A DNA stretch of 38,692 bases from Lentisphaeria bacterium (lineage in GTDB: Bacteria; Verrucomicrobiota; Lentisphaeria; Oligosphaerales; Oligosphaeraceae), in the NCBI GenBank assembly GCA_016288215.1, contig JAEEYQ010000014.1, positions 1-38,692 on the forward strand. The letters are read 5' to 3'. The notes under the pieces were generated by a model. That model was given only the letters and a program-made list of their open reading frames with translations. It searched no databases and had not been told where the DNA came from. Positions within the stretch are counted from its first letter, which is position 1, and every line of letters starts with the position of its first letter. Positions 25,822 to 35,519 of the stretch are shown in pieces. The translations under genes were made by a program, and so were the position numbers.

Positions 25822-28752
25822 ATGAAGTTGGATTTTCGCATAGAGTGGGGTTACCAGTATCTTTACAGCCGCCGCCATTACCATCCCGTTTACAATTGGG
25901 ATGGCAGCCTTGAATGCAGTGGCGGCGCCATAGAAAGCGTCTATAAGCTGGATTATCCAGTGGTGTGGTATGGTCCTGGCCATTGTGCGGTGGAGACCAA
26001 GTTGCCCGAACCGCGCTGGAATAGCGTCACGAAGCGTGGCATTTCAGGCATTCGCGTGGAGGCGGAAGTCGATGACAATGCATGCTTCACCCTGCGTACC
26101 ACCAGCGGCACATTCGACTTCACGGCAAAGCAACTGCTAGAGGAAAAGAGACTAGTGTACAATGTGGGGCCCAAGTACCTGGGTTGCCATGTCGTCGCCA
26201 CAATGACTGGCTATCTATGGTTCCGCCCCGCCCCCAAGCCTGGCCAAACCGTGTTTGAGGCGAAGGACCTTGCCTTGCCCAGAAGGGACTGGGCCCGTAT
26301 GCGCACAGGAGAAATCAAGCCACGGCATGCCTTGGAATTCCAGGCGGAGATACCTGCGCCGAAGAAGGATTTTTCCGAGACCCTTATACACATGCAGGCA
26401 ATGGCGGCGCCTATCGAGCACACGCCAGGCGCTGAAAAACAGGTCTTCGGCTATTTCGACTTTGAGCTACTCTGCGATGGTAGAAGTATAAAGACATTCA
26501 AGCAGTATCTTCGAATGCATGACGACGTCATGCAGATGCTGGACGACATCTGGATACGCATCCAGCTTGCTCCTGGCAAACATAAATTCACATTCATAAA
26601 TCTTCATGACAAACTGTGCCTGCTTGTCAGCAGACTTGTAATCCAGCAGTCCGAACGGGACCATGGACAACTTAGCATACCCGAATGGACACTGCGCGGC
26701 GAGCATGTGATCGGCAAGGTATTTGCCGTCAAGCCAGAACGTCTTGAAGTTGCCCTTCCTGAGCAGACGCTGCAAATCGATGCAAGACCTGGCTGGAACG
26801 AGTTTGATTTCGTCTCGGAGAAACCTGGCAGAATGGAGTGCAGCTGCGGTTCGCATACGGCAACGGTGCAAGTCTATGACATCAAGGAAGAAGCGAATCC
26901 AATCAAGGTGGGCTTCGACATGACTGCGGTTCCCGCGGATGACAATGGATTCATGGACTGGATTCTTGACTACACGGTGCGCACGCGCATGGGCAACTTC
27001 ACGGTATTCCGCAGTTTCCTCTACGACCCCGAACACAACGGGGCGGACCTGCCAGTTGATGGCAGGCTCATGCGCAAATGGGGCGAGTTCTGCCGCAGGC
27101 ACTACCTCTACGCAGAGGCGGCAACGGACTTTGACGACGGGGAACTGAAGGCAGGCGCGCAAGAGTTTTTCCATGGAGCGGGCAAGCATGAGCATACCTA
27201 CCCCACATACGGTCTTGACCCGACGGAGCCATACGCCGCAGGCAACATGAAGGAGGCAATGCAGCATTTCTTCAAGTGGATTCAACCCCAAATTGACAGG
27301 GCGCACAATGCGGGGGCGCAAATGGAGTTCGGCGATGCGTCAGGTGCAATCAGATATACATTCCTCGCTGGAGTGGATTCAGTGCGCGCAGAGACCATGG
27401 TCTCCCATACGCAGCATCTGCTAAGCCAAGCCAGGTCCGCTGCAGAGGCGCTCGGCAAGGGCGAATGGGGCGTGCATATTGCAATCCAGCATCCGATACA
27501 GCCATACTTTGACACGCACCTGCGCATGTTCTACCTGAGTCTGATGCAGCCTTGGATGATGGGCGCCAACTTCCTCTACGAAGAGGACAGCCTTTTCCAA
27601 CTTTGGAAGGAGGAGCGCTTCTCATGGGACGATGCCCTTACAAAAGGCAAACGTGACATGCTGCGCGGCTTCTTCCGCTTTGCAAAGACGCATCCCCGCA
27701 GCGGCAGATGCGTGCGCAAAATTGCATTCATTGAAGGACGATATGCCGCCCCTTTCAATGGATTCATCTGCGGCAGCGAACAGACGCCGGAATACGCGGT
27801 TTGGGGCGCATTTGGAAAAAACGCCCCGGAATGGGGCCATTGCCAGCCAGAGAAATGCAGGCAGGTTCTTGACGTACTCATGCCAGGCGCCTCAACCCAG
27901 CCATTGCGGCAGCGTTTCGACAAGCGCAGGTTCTTCTTTTCAGGCACTCCGTACGGCGACTTTGACGAAGCACCCATCGAGGCTTCTGGAGAATATCTAT
28001 CGCAGTATAAGCTACTTGTCAACTTCGGCTGGAATACACTGATTCAAGAGGACTACGACAAGTTGCTGAACTACGTGAGAAATGGCGGCACACTGCTGAC
28101 GGGACTGCCCCAGTTCTCAACCCACGTCAAAAGGGAATTTCTGCGTGATATGCAAGACCTGGCGCTGTGGAACAGCGGCGACCTGAGGGAATTCTGCGGC
28201 TTTGCAGTAAAGGGCAAAGGCGTTCAGTATTGCGGGCAGTGGAATGGTCCAGGCAGGGAGAATTACAAGGAGCCGGACTTGTCCGCCATGCCGAACAACT
28301 CCATAGACGAAGATGGTCCCGCCTATTTGGCGGAAATAGAGAACGGCGATTCGGAAGTGCTGGCGTGGGATGCGGCAACTGGCGCGCCCATGGTGCTTTG
28401 CCACAAAGTTGGGAAGGGCCATGTCATCTGCCTGGCATTGTGGGCATATCCAGGACATGAACTGTTCCAGACGTTCTCCGCCACATGGCTTGCACATCTG
28501 GCGGAGCAAAGCAAGGGCGACTTATATGTGGACGACCCTTCAAACGAAGTGTTCTGGACAATTTGGAAACAGGATGACAATACCCAGCGCCTTATGCTGC
28601 TCAACACCGACTGGACAACCGCCGCCGGCAATACAAAGCACGTTAACATTCACACACCAGATTCCAGCTTCCCGTTGGATATTCAGGAGGGCATCGGCAT
28701 TATTGTGACAATTGGCAAAGACGGACATTCAATAAGCACCTGTGAGTTTTAA
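25822..28752 (+). CDS. Large cytoplasmic glycoside-hydrolase-like protein with GH42-type C-terminal GATase-like domain
   Basis: A 976-residue protein with no signal peptide. The N-terminal part (to about 360) looks beta-rich and CBM/beta-sandwich-like. From about 380 (GFDMTAVPADDNGFMDWILDY, HTYPTYGLDPTEPYAAGNMK, ALGKGEWGVHIAIQHP) the sequence suits an alpha/beta barrel. The region near 730-900 (YKLLVNFGWNTLIQEDYDKL, then LLNYVRNGGTLLTGLPQF, and later HKVGKGHVICLALWAYPG) resembles the trimerisation/GATase-like domain of GH42 beta-galactosidases. ATG 25822 is preferred over the frame's first ATG (25774), though the ribosome-binding site is weak. It is followed by two secreted proteins, suggesting a polysaccharide-use locus. 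The glycosidase function is inferred; I cannot name catalytic residues. Confidence 0.6.
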   Translation: MKLDFRIEWGYQYLYSRRHYHPVYNWDGSLECSGGAIESVYKLDYPVVWYGPGHCAVETKLPEPRWNSVTKRGISGIRVEAEVDDNACFTLRTTSGTFDFTAKQLLEEKRLVYNVGPKYLGCHVVATMTGYLWFRPAPKPGQTVFEAKDLALPRRDWARMRTGEIKPRHALEFQAEIPAPKKDFSETLIHMQAMAAPIEHTPGAEKQVFGYFDFELLCDGRSIKTFKQYLRMHDDVMQMLDDIWIRIQLAPGKHKFTFINLHDKLCLLVSRLVIQQSERDHGQLSIPEWTLRGEHVIGKVFAVKPERLEVALPEQTLQIDARPGWNEFDFVSEKPGRMECSCGSHTATVQVYDIKEEANPIKVGFDMTAVPADDNGFMDWILDYTVRTRMGNFTVFRSFLYDPEHNGADLPVDGRLMRKWGEFCRRHYLYAEAATDFDDGELKAGAQEFFHGAGKHEHTYPTYGLDPTEPYAAGNMKEAMQHFFKWIQPQIDRAHNAGAQMEFGDASGAIRYTFLAGVDSVRAETMVSHTQHLLSQARSAAEALGKGEWGVHIAIQHPIQPYFDTHLRMFYLSLMQPWMMGANFLYEEDSLFQLWKEERFSWDDALTKGKRDMLRGFFRFAKTHPRSGRCVRKIAFIEGRYAAPFNGFICGSEQTPEYAVWGAFGKNAPEWGHCQPEKCRQVLDVLMPGASTQPLRQRFDKRRFFFSGTPYGDFDEAPIEASGEYLSQYKLLVNFGWNTLIQEDYDKLLNYVRNGGTLLTGLPQFSTHVKREFLRDMQDLALWNSGDLREFCGFAVKGKGVQYCGQWNGPGRENYKEPDLSAMPNNSIDEDGPAYLAEIENGDSEVLAWDAATGAPMVLCHKVGKGHVICLALWAYPGHELFQTFSATWLAHLAEQSKGDLYVDDPSNEVFWTIWKQDDNTQRLMLLNTDWTTAAGNTKHVNIHTPDSSFPLDIQEGIGIIVTIGKDGHSISTCEF

Positions 28753-28757
28753 TTGTG

Positions 28758-28784
28758 CCCGCAGCGCAATTGCGGGTATATAAT
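28758..28784 (+). promoter_or_regulatory. Hairpin plus TATAAT box upstream of the secreted protein gene
   Basis: CCCGCA (28758-28763) and TGCGGG (28771-28776) form a six-pair stem with a seven-base loop, directly followed by TATATAAT (consensus -10 at 28779-28784). The hairpin may end the upstream transcript while the -10 starts the next. A near-palindrome GGAGCTTTAAAACTCC follows at 28825-28840, just before the ribosome-binding site (GGGAG, eight bases from the ATG). Confidence 0.45.
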
Positions 28785-28856
28785 ATTATAGGAATATAGG
28801 AATAGCAATGCATTATCTAGAAGCGGAGCTTTAAAACTCCCCAGGGAGAGTAACGA

Positions 28857-31466
28857 ATGAAAAAACTATTGACAATGATGCTGCTGACAACCGTCAGCCT
28901 GTTGGCGTTTGAGGAAGTCAATATCCTTTCGAATGTGGACTTTGAGGGCGATCCATCGGCGTTTCCAGGCATTCTCGGCGACTGGAATGTCGATTTCTCC
29001 GATGCAAATGCGAATCCCCTTGTCCAACTGAAAGGCGAAGGTCCCGACGGGAAGAACGCCCTTCGCATCAACATTCCAAATGGTGAAGTGCTCCGCCAGA
29101 AGAATATCGTTCTAGTCGCGGGGGAGAGGTATCGTTTCGGCGCGTACATCCGCACTAAGGGGCTGCAGACACCGACGGCGTCGCTTCGCGTCTGGAACTG
29201 TGGCTGGACAGGCGAGCTCATCTCCAAAAACGAAATTCCGAGAGACACGGACGGTCAGTGGGTCAAAGTGGAAGGCGAGGGCGTTCTCCCGCCATCAGTC
29301 AATGGCCTTTACACGTATGGCCTCTATGCAAATAGGCCACAGGGCACGATTGACATTGCCTGCCCCTATCTGATTCCGCTCTCGGAGAAAGCCCTGGCGG
29401 GTTCCAAAGTCATCAGCGCTGCGGATGTCGACCTGAGCCGAATCGTCCCCGTCACTCCGCTGCTGATGAAAATCGACGCCGCCGACCCGCAGATGACGTT
29501 CTACATCCCTGGCCTGACCGAGGACAAGCTCGGCGAATGCGAACTGGGCGTGCAGACGAAAATGGCGGGCGAGACTTCATTCTCGTCATGGAAGGTCTTC
29601 GATGTCGACTCCTCGCGGCTCGTCAAGACGCGCCTCGGGAATCTTCCGCTCGGCGAAGGGACCATGCGCGTCGCGCTTCTTGACAGAAACAGCCACAAGA
29701 CGGTGTTGCAGAATGACTACACAATCCGCGTCATCAACGTCCCACCGAAAGCCAATCTGAAGCGACTCAACAACATGGTCAGCGAAATCCTGACCACGGA
29801 CCTGAAGAACGGCGAAATCACCTTCGACAACCCACATGAGGGGTGGGTGTTCATCGGGTTCGACAAACCGTACCGCAACGCGACCGCCAAACTCGATGGC
29901 GCCGACGAACCCGTTGTCCTCTATCGGGATGGCGAGCCTTCGGACACCATGCGGCTTCTCTCGATCGGCAAGCACACGCTCAAAATCGAAAACGCCCCTG
30001 CCGAAGGCGGCCGGCTGATCATTCGCGCCGTTGCGCAGATCATGCTGTATCCGCTCGCCATCTTTTCGGAAAGGGACATCGCCAACTTCCACTACGACAT
30101 GGATTTCTTCAAAAAGCATCTGCTGCATTCCATCAATCTGATCGATACGGAAGTCTGGCTGCCGAATGATCCGTTCGCATTGGAGGTCGACAGGGAACTC
30201 GCCGCGCGGGGTGTGAAGATTGTCGGCAGCCGAGGTCTGTTCCGTTTGGAGAATGAAACCCAGGTCGATAAAATGGTCAAGGGAATCCGCGAGAATCCAT
30301 CGCTGAACCGCAACTGGGGCCTGACCATCGACGAACTTTCGCTTAACGACTCCATGCCAAGGACTGAAGCGACCTCGGAAGCGTTGTGGCAGTTGACCGA
30401 CCTGGAGAAACGCGTCTATCTATGGTGCTGCAGCGTCGATGTGAGCACGTTTTCCAATCCGCAAATCCATCATAATCTGCTTTCCGCAGGCTCGAATGTC
30501 TCACGGAGCGAAGGAAAGATTTTCTTGGAGACATATGTCGGCACCAAACGCACGGAAAAGGAATTGAATGAATATCTTGAGTACGTCCCCCGCCAGCTGG
30601 AGGTCGCAAGGAAACTGGCCCCCGACGCGGCGGAGCGCTTCATGATGCTCATGAGCGGCTATACCACGCCGGAAGTGTGGTGCATCAACAACTATCCCGC
30701 CGCCGACATCAAGGTCGTCTTCGACCGCTTCTTCAACATTCTGGCAAACGACCCGAGAATGGATGGCCTCTACGGCATGGGTTGCTACAGCATCGCTCAT
30801 ACGGACGAGGAGCTGGTCCGCTGGATCGGCAGGCTGATGCGCTACTACTGCGTTGAGGGAGGCAAGGAGTCTCTGTCTGAGAAGTACGGCTTCACCTATA
30901 TTCCAGGCCATCTGAAGGACGGCGACTTCGAGGAGGGATTCGCCCACTGGAAGGCCATGCCTGCCGAAGAGGGTTCACTGGTCCACAAGATTGTCAAGGG
31001 CTATGGCGGAAGCGGCATTCAGTGGCGCGTGGGATGCGGCCCAGGCCACGGCGACAACGTCGCGCTGTTCACGAAGAGCGAGAAGAAGCCGAACCTGCTG
31101 TCGCAGACCGCCACGGGCCTCACGCCTGGAAGACTCTATTGCCTCACGTTCATGTCCATCGACTACAATGACTTGACGAAGCCGCAGAACAAGCACCTTG
31201 ACTTTGTCTTTGACGCGATGATTTCCGACGCGGACATCATCCCCGAAGTGAAGTTGATGCGCCGTTGCCCTGAAGTATGGCACGGCACAGACGACTACAA
31301 GCCGGGCACGCCCGAAAAGTGCATCCACAGAATCGTCTTCCGCGCCCAAAAGGACACGGCGGTCATCACATTCTCCGACTGGAAGTCGGCGACGGAGCCT
31401 GGAGGCCCTGCGGGACAGCAGCGCGTCGTCAACTGGATTGGCCTGAATCCGTATTATGCGGATTGA
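28857..31466 (+). CDS. Secreted multidomain protein with carbohydrate-binding-like N- and C-terminal regions
   Basis: An 869-residue exported protein of no family I can name. It starts with a Sec signal peptide (KKLLTMMLLTTVSLLA). Residues 20-175 read as a CBM4/9-type jelly roll (NVDFEGDPSAFPGILGDWNV, VLVAGERYRFGAYIRTKGLQ); a second similar segment occurs near 690-860 (LKDGDFEEGFAHWKA, GLTPGRLYCLTFMSIDYND). The middle (about 390-660), with WGLTIDELSLNDS and YTTPEVWCINNYPAADIKVV, could be an alpha/beta barrel with Asp/Glu candidates, possibly a glycosidase, but no catalytic pair is certain. It follows the glycosidase-like gene by 104 bases on the same strand with its own -10-like box. Confidence 0.65.
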   Translation: MKKLLTMMLLTTVSLLAFEEVNILSNVDFEGDPSAFPGILGDWNVDFSDANANPLVQLKGEGPDGKNALRINIPNGEVLRQKNIVLVAGERYRFGAYIRTKGLQTPTASLRVWNCGWTGELISKNEIPRDTDGQWVKVEGEGVLPPSVNGLYTYGLYANRPQGTIDIACPYLIPLSEKALAGSKVISAADVDLSRIVPVTPLLMKIDAADPQMTFYIPGLTEDKLGECELGVQTKMAGETSFSSWKVFDVDSSRLVKTRLGNLPLGEGTMRVALLDRNSHKTVLQNDYTIRVINVPPKANLKRLNNMVSEILTTDLKNGEITFDNPHEGWVFIGFDKPYRNATAKLDGADEPVVLYRDGEPSDTMRLLSIGKHTLKIENAPAEGGRLIIRAVAQIMLYPLAIFSERDIANFHYDMDFFKKHLLHSINLIDTEVWLPNDPFALEVDRELAARGVKIVGSRGLFRLENETQVDKMVKGIRENPSLNRNWGLTIDELSLNDSMPRTEATSEALWQLTDLEKRVYLWCCSVDVSTFSNPQIHHNLLSAGSNVSRSEGKIFLETYVGTKRTEKELNEYLEYVPRQLEVARKLAPDAAERFMMLMSGYTTPEVWCINNYPAADIKVVFDRFFNILANDPRMDGLYGMGCYSIAHTDEELVRWIGRLMRYYCVEGGKESLSEKYGFTYIPGHLKDGDFEEGFAHWKAMPAEEGSLVHKIVKGYGGSGIQWRVGCGPGHGDNVALFTKSEKKPNLLSQTATGLTPGRLYCLTFMSIDYNDLTKPQNKHLDFVFDAMISDADIIPEVKLMRRCPEVWHGTDDYKPGTPEKCIHRIVFRAQKDTAVITFSDWKSATEPGGPAGQQRVVNWIGLNPYYAD

Positions 31467-31556
31467 GTGCCGACGGCATTGCAGCCGCCGCGACAGCCCC
31501 AAGACGGCCGCTCGCATTCTGTTTATTCCGTGTCTTCTGTGGACTCCATTCCGATT

Positions 31557-33521
31557 CTATTCCGCCACTCGAACCACGGAATTGTCTCGGCAACGGATTG
31601 TGGGCTCATGGGCGAATTTGCCCAGCTGGACGGCCTCCATCCGGCCAGGCGTGACCAGATAGACGGTGTTTTCCGTCACGTCCACGAGTCGGCTGGCGGT
31701 CACGAAAACGGCGCCATGCCGTTCCATGCCCAAATACTCCGGATGGGCGAACATCCCCTTCGTCGTGGTGAAATCATGGGTTTGGCGCTCCACTCGGAGT
31801 GGATTCCAAAACACGTTTCCGCAAACACTTGCGCCATCCACATACATGATGTGGATAAAGCCGCCCTCCACAATCAGGTTGTCGCGGATCTCCACATTCC
31901 GCACAGGACAATCGTTCCAGACGCCCTGCGCCGTGTCCCGCGGCACCAGTCCCGTCTCAATGCCGCCGCTGCGAATCAAGGTGTTGCCCACAATCTTCAC
32001 GTCCTGCGGAATCGCGCCCTCCGCATAGCCCCATGACTCCTCATAGACGCTGATGCCCGCCAACACGTCCTCCCACACGTTGTTCTCCAGCAGGCCGCCA
32101 CCCACGCCCGTCAGCAACGCCCCGCGGGAACGGGAATGGTGGAAATAGCAACCGCGAATCACAAATCCTTTGGAATTATCGACATGCGCATCAATCAGCA
32201 GCTGTTCGTCAGGCAGTTTCGCCGCCTCCGCCAGCTCCACCAGATACAGCTGCCCCTTTCCGCGCCAGGCAATCCGCCCATTCGCCTGCGGCGTCATGGC
32301 GGCGACTTCCCTGAGCAGTGCCTCGTCATTCAGCGGCGTCACGTCAACGACCATTGACTGCGCCACTTTCTGAAGCAGGCCGATACGGCGCAGAGTGAAC
32401 GTCATGCCCGCCACGGGCGGTTTCGGCGCGCCGACCACCAGCGTCGTCGGTGACAGCTGTTTCCAGCCATACCGCCAATTGCCGTGAAGATTCAGATTGT
32501 CGTCTGACGAATGAGCGCACTCGCAATTCTCCACCAACGCGCCGCGAGTCACGCAGTTGGAATGGAAATGGTCGGCGGTCCCATAATGGACCCGGCGAGT
32601 TCCAGGTTTTCGTATCATCCTGACATTCAAGTACTTATTGCCTCCGATGCCGCCGTTCTCCAGAATCCCCATGCCTTGGGACTGCCAGATGTCGATATGG
32701 TCGAAGGTCATGGACTCGCAGCCGTTCACATGAATCGTGAACCCCCGCCGAAAATTCAGCGCCACCATCGTGCCCGCCGTCACTTTGCGGTACCGTCCGG
32801 TGGCTTCCGTCCACGGGCTTTTCGTGAAATAGGGAGCCAGCTGGGATGGATTCAATGCGACCGTCAGCCGATCTCCATCGTGCAGCGTCGCACCGTCGTG
32901 AATCAGCGTGTCTTGTGGAACATATTCGCCTTCAGGCGTATAGAGCGAGAACTGACCGCCGCCCATGCCCGCTTTGGGCCAATCGGGGTCAATCTGCATT
33001 TCAAAGCTCGACAAATCGTCCGCGATGGATAAAATCGTCCCCTGAAGATAGACCGGAAGGTCGAAATCAATCTGCAAGTTCTTCAGCGACATGTTCTTGC
33101 AGTTTGTGAAAAGAAGACTTTGAGGATTGTCGGCCAATTGGGCCATGGGCCGTTCAAACCACAGGGTGCTGCCCTGCCCCTCCAACGTGAAATCGCTCAC
33201 GCCGTCGAAATGCCATCCGCTGTTGTCCGCGAAGCGGTACTGGCCGGGCGTCATGCGGAATTCGTGACGCCCCTCCGCGATGGCCGCCGCAACCTGAGCC
33301 TTCAGCTCTGCGCCAGCGGCCCGTTGCCGCGCCTTCTCCGCCTCGTCCATGACAAAACCGGAAGGGGCGAGACGGTTGTACGGCGGCGTCTGCTGCGCCC
33401 GCCGCCAGGCGGAATTGCGCTCCAGCCGTTCTCGAAGCAGCGCATTCCCCTCCTGCGCCATCGCCGCCATCGCCATCGTCATCGTTGCCGCCGTCAACAA
33501 CCACCACCCGCTGCTGTTCAT
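31557..33521 (-). CDS. Secreted right-handed parallel beta-helix protein (polysaccharide-active candidate)
   Basis: A 654-residue exported protein. ATG 33521 is chosen because it gives a clean signal peptide (SSGWWLLTAATMTMAMAAMA-QEG) and has GGGGAG nine bases upstream; the frame's first ATG at 33548 lacks both. From about 90 on it shows beta-helix rungs: NGCESMTFDHIDIWQSQGMG, GALVENCECAHSSDDNLNLHG, GFVIRGCYFHHSRSRGALLT, GGLLENNVWEDVLAGISVY and DVKIVGNTLIRSGG. The SSDDNLNLHG stretch recalls the DDxxNxHG motif of GH110 alpha-1,3-galactosidases, so a GH110-like or lyase activity is possible. It converges with the secreted protein gene 90 bases away and fits the polysaccharide theme. Confidence 0.72.
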   Translation of the reverse strand: MNSSGWWLLTAATMTMAMAAMAQEGNALLRERLERNSAWRRAQQTPPYNRLAPSGFVMDEAEKARQRAAGAELKAQVAAAIAEGRHEFRMTPGQYRFADNSGWHFDGVSDFTLEGQGSTLWFERPMAQLADNPQSLLFTNCKNMSLKNLQIDFDLPVYLQGTILSIADDLSSFEMQIDPDWPKAGMGGGQFSLYTPEGEYVPQDTLIHDGATLHDGDRLTVALNPSQLAPYFTKSPWTEATGRYRKVTAGTMVALNFRRGFTIHVNGCESMTFDHIDIWQSQGMGILENGGIGGNKYLNVRMIRKPGTRRVHYGTADHFHSNCVTRGALVENCECAHSSDDNLNLHGNWRYGWKQLSPTTLVVGAPKPPVAGMTFTLRRIGLLQKVAQSMVVDVTPLNDEALLREVAAMTPQANGRIAWRGKGQLYLVELAEAAKLPDEQLLIDAHVDNSKGFVIRGCYFHHSRSRGALLTGVGGGLLENNVWEDVLAGISVYEESWGYAEGAIPQDVKIVGNTLIRSGGIETGLVPRDTAQGVWNDCPVRNVEIRDNLIVEGGFIHIMYVDGASVCGNVFWNPLRVERQTHDFTTTKGMFAHPEYLGMERHGAVFVTASRLVDVTENTVYLVTPGRMEAVQLGKFAHEPTIRCRDNSVVRVAE

Positions 33522-33600
33522 CTTGCAGTGCTCCCCTCCAAAGGCCATGTCACGCGAAACGCGCCTAATTCACAGCCCCTTCCGCTCCATATCTTGCAAG

Positions 33601-35421
33601 TTATCCTTTATCAAGGATATATGCGGCTTGCAAATTGCTTTCGAAGAACCGGATGGCATCATTCATGTAGGGGTCGCGGTGCACGATGTGCTGAAGCATC
33701 TCATTGCAACGGTCCTGCGGGATATATCTGGCAAGCAATTCGCACTGTTGCGCCCCCACTTCGGGCATGTAGGTGCACAGCAGCTTGAGACCCAGCTCAT
33801 GCCGTAACGTCAGCGCAAGAGCCTTGACCTGCTCCTTGGCCGCGGCAACGGTGGCGGGTCTGTCGGACTTAAGTTCAGCGGGAAGCCGCTTGACGTCGGG
33901 ATTGTCGCTATTTCTGATGAAATTCGCCACCAGAGATGCATCGCTCAGCCCTTCCGCGAAGGTGGTGTGGGAAAGGCCCCCGATGGTGACCAGATTCAGA
34001 AGCTCTGGCTGGAAATCCGGCACTTGGGCAGTCCATCCCTTATCGACAATCGGTTGCGCCATCTTCTTCAAATCCTGAATGGCGGCCTCCCGCGTGCTCG
34101 GTTCAAGCAGCCGACCGATGATCTCCTTTCCGAGGTGCGGCGTCGTTTCGTCCGCCGCAAATCTGGCCATCATGCTGGTGGCGAGGGAGCCACCAATGTT
34201 CAGCATGTTCAGAATCTCCATGTCCGACTTGGTGAGAACCCGCGAGCGAACCAGCTCAAGGGTGGATTCCGGACTGACCGGATTCAAGACAGCCTCCATG
34301 ACCTCCGGTTTGCTCAATTCCCCTGAAAGCAAGGCGCCCTTCTCAAAATTCGTGCCGTCAGTCGGATCCACCAAATTCTGAATCTTGCTGAATTCGGTCA
34401 TGCCCATCCTATCATCAAGCGTGAGCTGTCCGGTCATCTTCGGTGGCTGATCAATGTCGATTTTGGGCTTCCCGCTCACCGAGTCAAAGGAGAGAGTCAG
34501 ATTGACGTTGAAATGGACTCCGGATTTGGATGGATCAAACACTTTCATCTCACCATCCTTCGTGATGAGACGATAACTGAAGAAGCCCTCGTATCCGATT
34601 TTATAACTTCCCTCATCAGAACGACTTACAGAAAAATCCATGATATGGGCCATATCTGCGTTGAAAAAGATGTCGCACGGTTCATGCGACATGTTGATGC
34701 TCTGCTGCAAGGTGGCCATGAACCCCTGATGCACAATGTCGCTGATGATGCGGCCTGCGCGCATGCCATTCGTCGGGTCCGCCGCAAAGAACTGCTCGAT
34801 ATTGCGGACCATCTCATCATTGCGTGTCTGCCTGATTGAGTTAGGCGTCGACTCATTAGCACGGCTGACAACGGTGTTGCCCAGTTTGAGACCCGTTCCG
34901 GCGCGGTGCAAGTCCTTCATCACGCTTTCGAAGGCCGTATTCATGTCAGGCATCGTGTCCGTCTTGTCCGCCAGATCCAGAGACGGCTGCAAAGCCTCGC
35001 ACATGGCGTCCTTGAAAGCCCGCTTGAGCGTGATATCGAAAGGCTGGCCGTTGTCCATGTCCTTGGCGATCGTCCGCTCTTCGGCCATCGCGGTCTTGAT
35101 GCGCTGCAGAATGTCCTTCGCCTCCCGAACGCCCAGCTGTTGGCCGCTTGCGCTGATGCCGTTCTCGTCGATGCCCAGTTCCCGCCGCAGGTTGGTCAGC
35201 ACCTCCCCTTTGCAGTGATAGGTGTCCATCACGCTCTCATAGAACGCACGGCGGACCGCATTGTTCTCCTCCACGCTGGGCTTGCTGTAGAGCCCGAAAT
35301 GCCGCGCGAAGAAACCGCCACCGTAGGATTTGACCGAAGTCCCGTTGTCAGAGAGCTTTACAAAACCCTGTATCTTGCTGGTGTCCAAAGTCCGCTGAAA
35401 TGAGTCTATTGAAATAGGCAT
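33601..35421 (-). CDS. Candidate type III secretion effector (unknown soluble protein next to a CesT-type chaperone)
   Basis: I do not recognise this 606-residue protein as a known family. It has no signal peptide and no membrane segment. The N-terminus (PISIDSFQRTLDTSKIQGF) is polar, Ser/Thr/Ile/Gln-rich and amphipathic, as T3SS export signals tend to be; a chaperone-binding segment could follow within the first 100 residues. The rest is helix-rich with a central beta-rich region (GYEGFFSYRLITKDGEMKVF, VHFNVNLTLSFDS). AGGAG lies 11 bases before the ATG. The gene follows a class I T3SS chaperone gene by 98 bases on the same strand with no terminator between, so the two form an operon. Effector function is inferred from this pairing. 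Confidence 0.6.
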   Translation of the reverse strand: MPISIDSFQRTLDTSKIQGFVKLSDNGTSVKSYGGGFFARHFGLYSKPSVEENNAVRRAFYESVMDTYHCKGEVLTNLRRELGIDENGISASGQQLGVREAKDILQRIKTAMAEERTIAKDMDNGQPFDITLKRAFKDAMCEALQPSLDLADKTDTMPDMNTAFESVMKDLHRAGTGLKLGNTVVSRANESTPNSIRQTRNDEMVRNIEQFFAADPTNGMRAGRIISDIVHQGFMATLQQSINMSHEPCDIFFNADMAHIMDFSVSRSDEGSYKIGYEGFFSYRLITKDGEMKVFDPSKSGVHFNVNLTLSFDSVSGKPKIDIDQPPKMTGQLTLDDRMGMTEFSKIQNLVDPTDGTNFEKGALLSGELSKPEVMEAVLNPVSPESTLELVRSRVLTKSDMEILNMLNIGGSLATSMMARFAADETTPHLGKEIIGRLLEPSTREAAIQDLKKMAQPIVDKGWTAQVPDFQPELLNLVTIGGLSHTTFAEGLSDASLVANFIRNSDNPDVKRLPAELKSDRPATVAAAKEQVKALALTLRHELGLKLLCTYMPEVGAQQCELLARYIPQDRCNEMLQHIVHRDPYMNDAIRFFESNLQAAYILDKG

Positions 35422-35519
35422 GTTCTTCGAAGCTCCTTATGAAATTGACGAAAACCCGATTCGGATGACACGTATCCTCTATGCACGCCAAACACAAACA
35501 GCGAAAAAACTCCGTCTTT

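Noticed and set aside
31850..31858. A DnaA-box-like TGTGGATAA
   Set aside because: Single copy inside the beta-helix gene; no cluster and no origin context.
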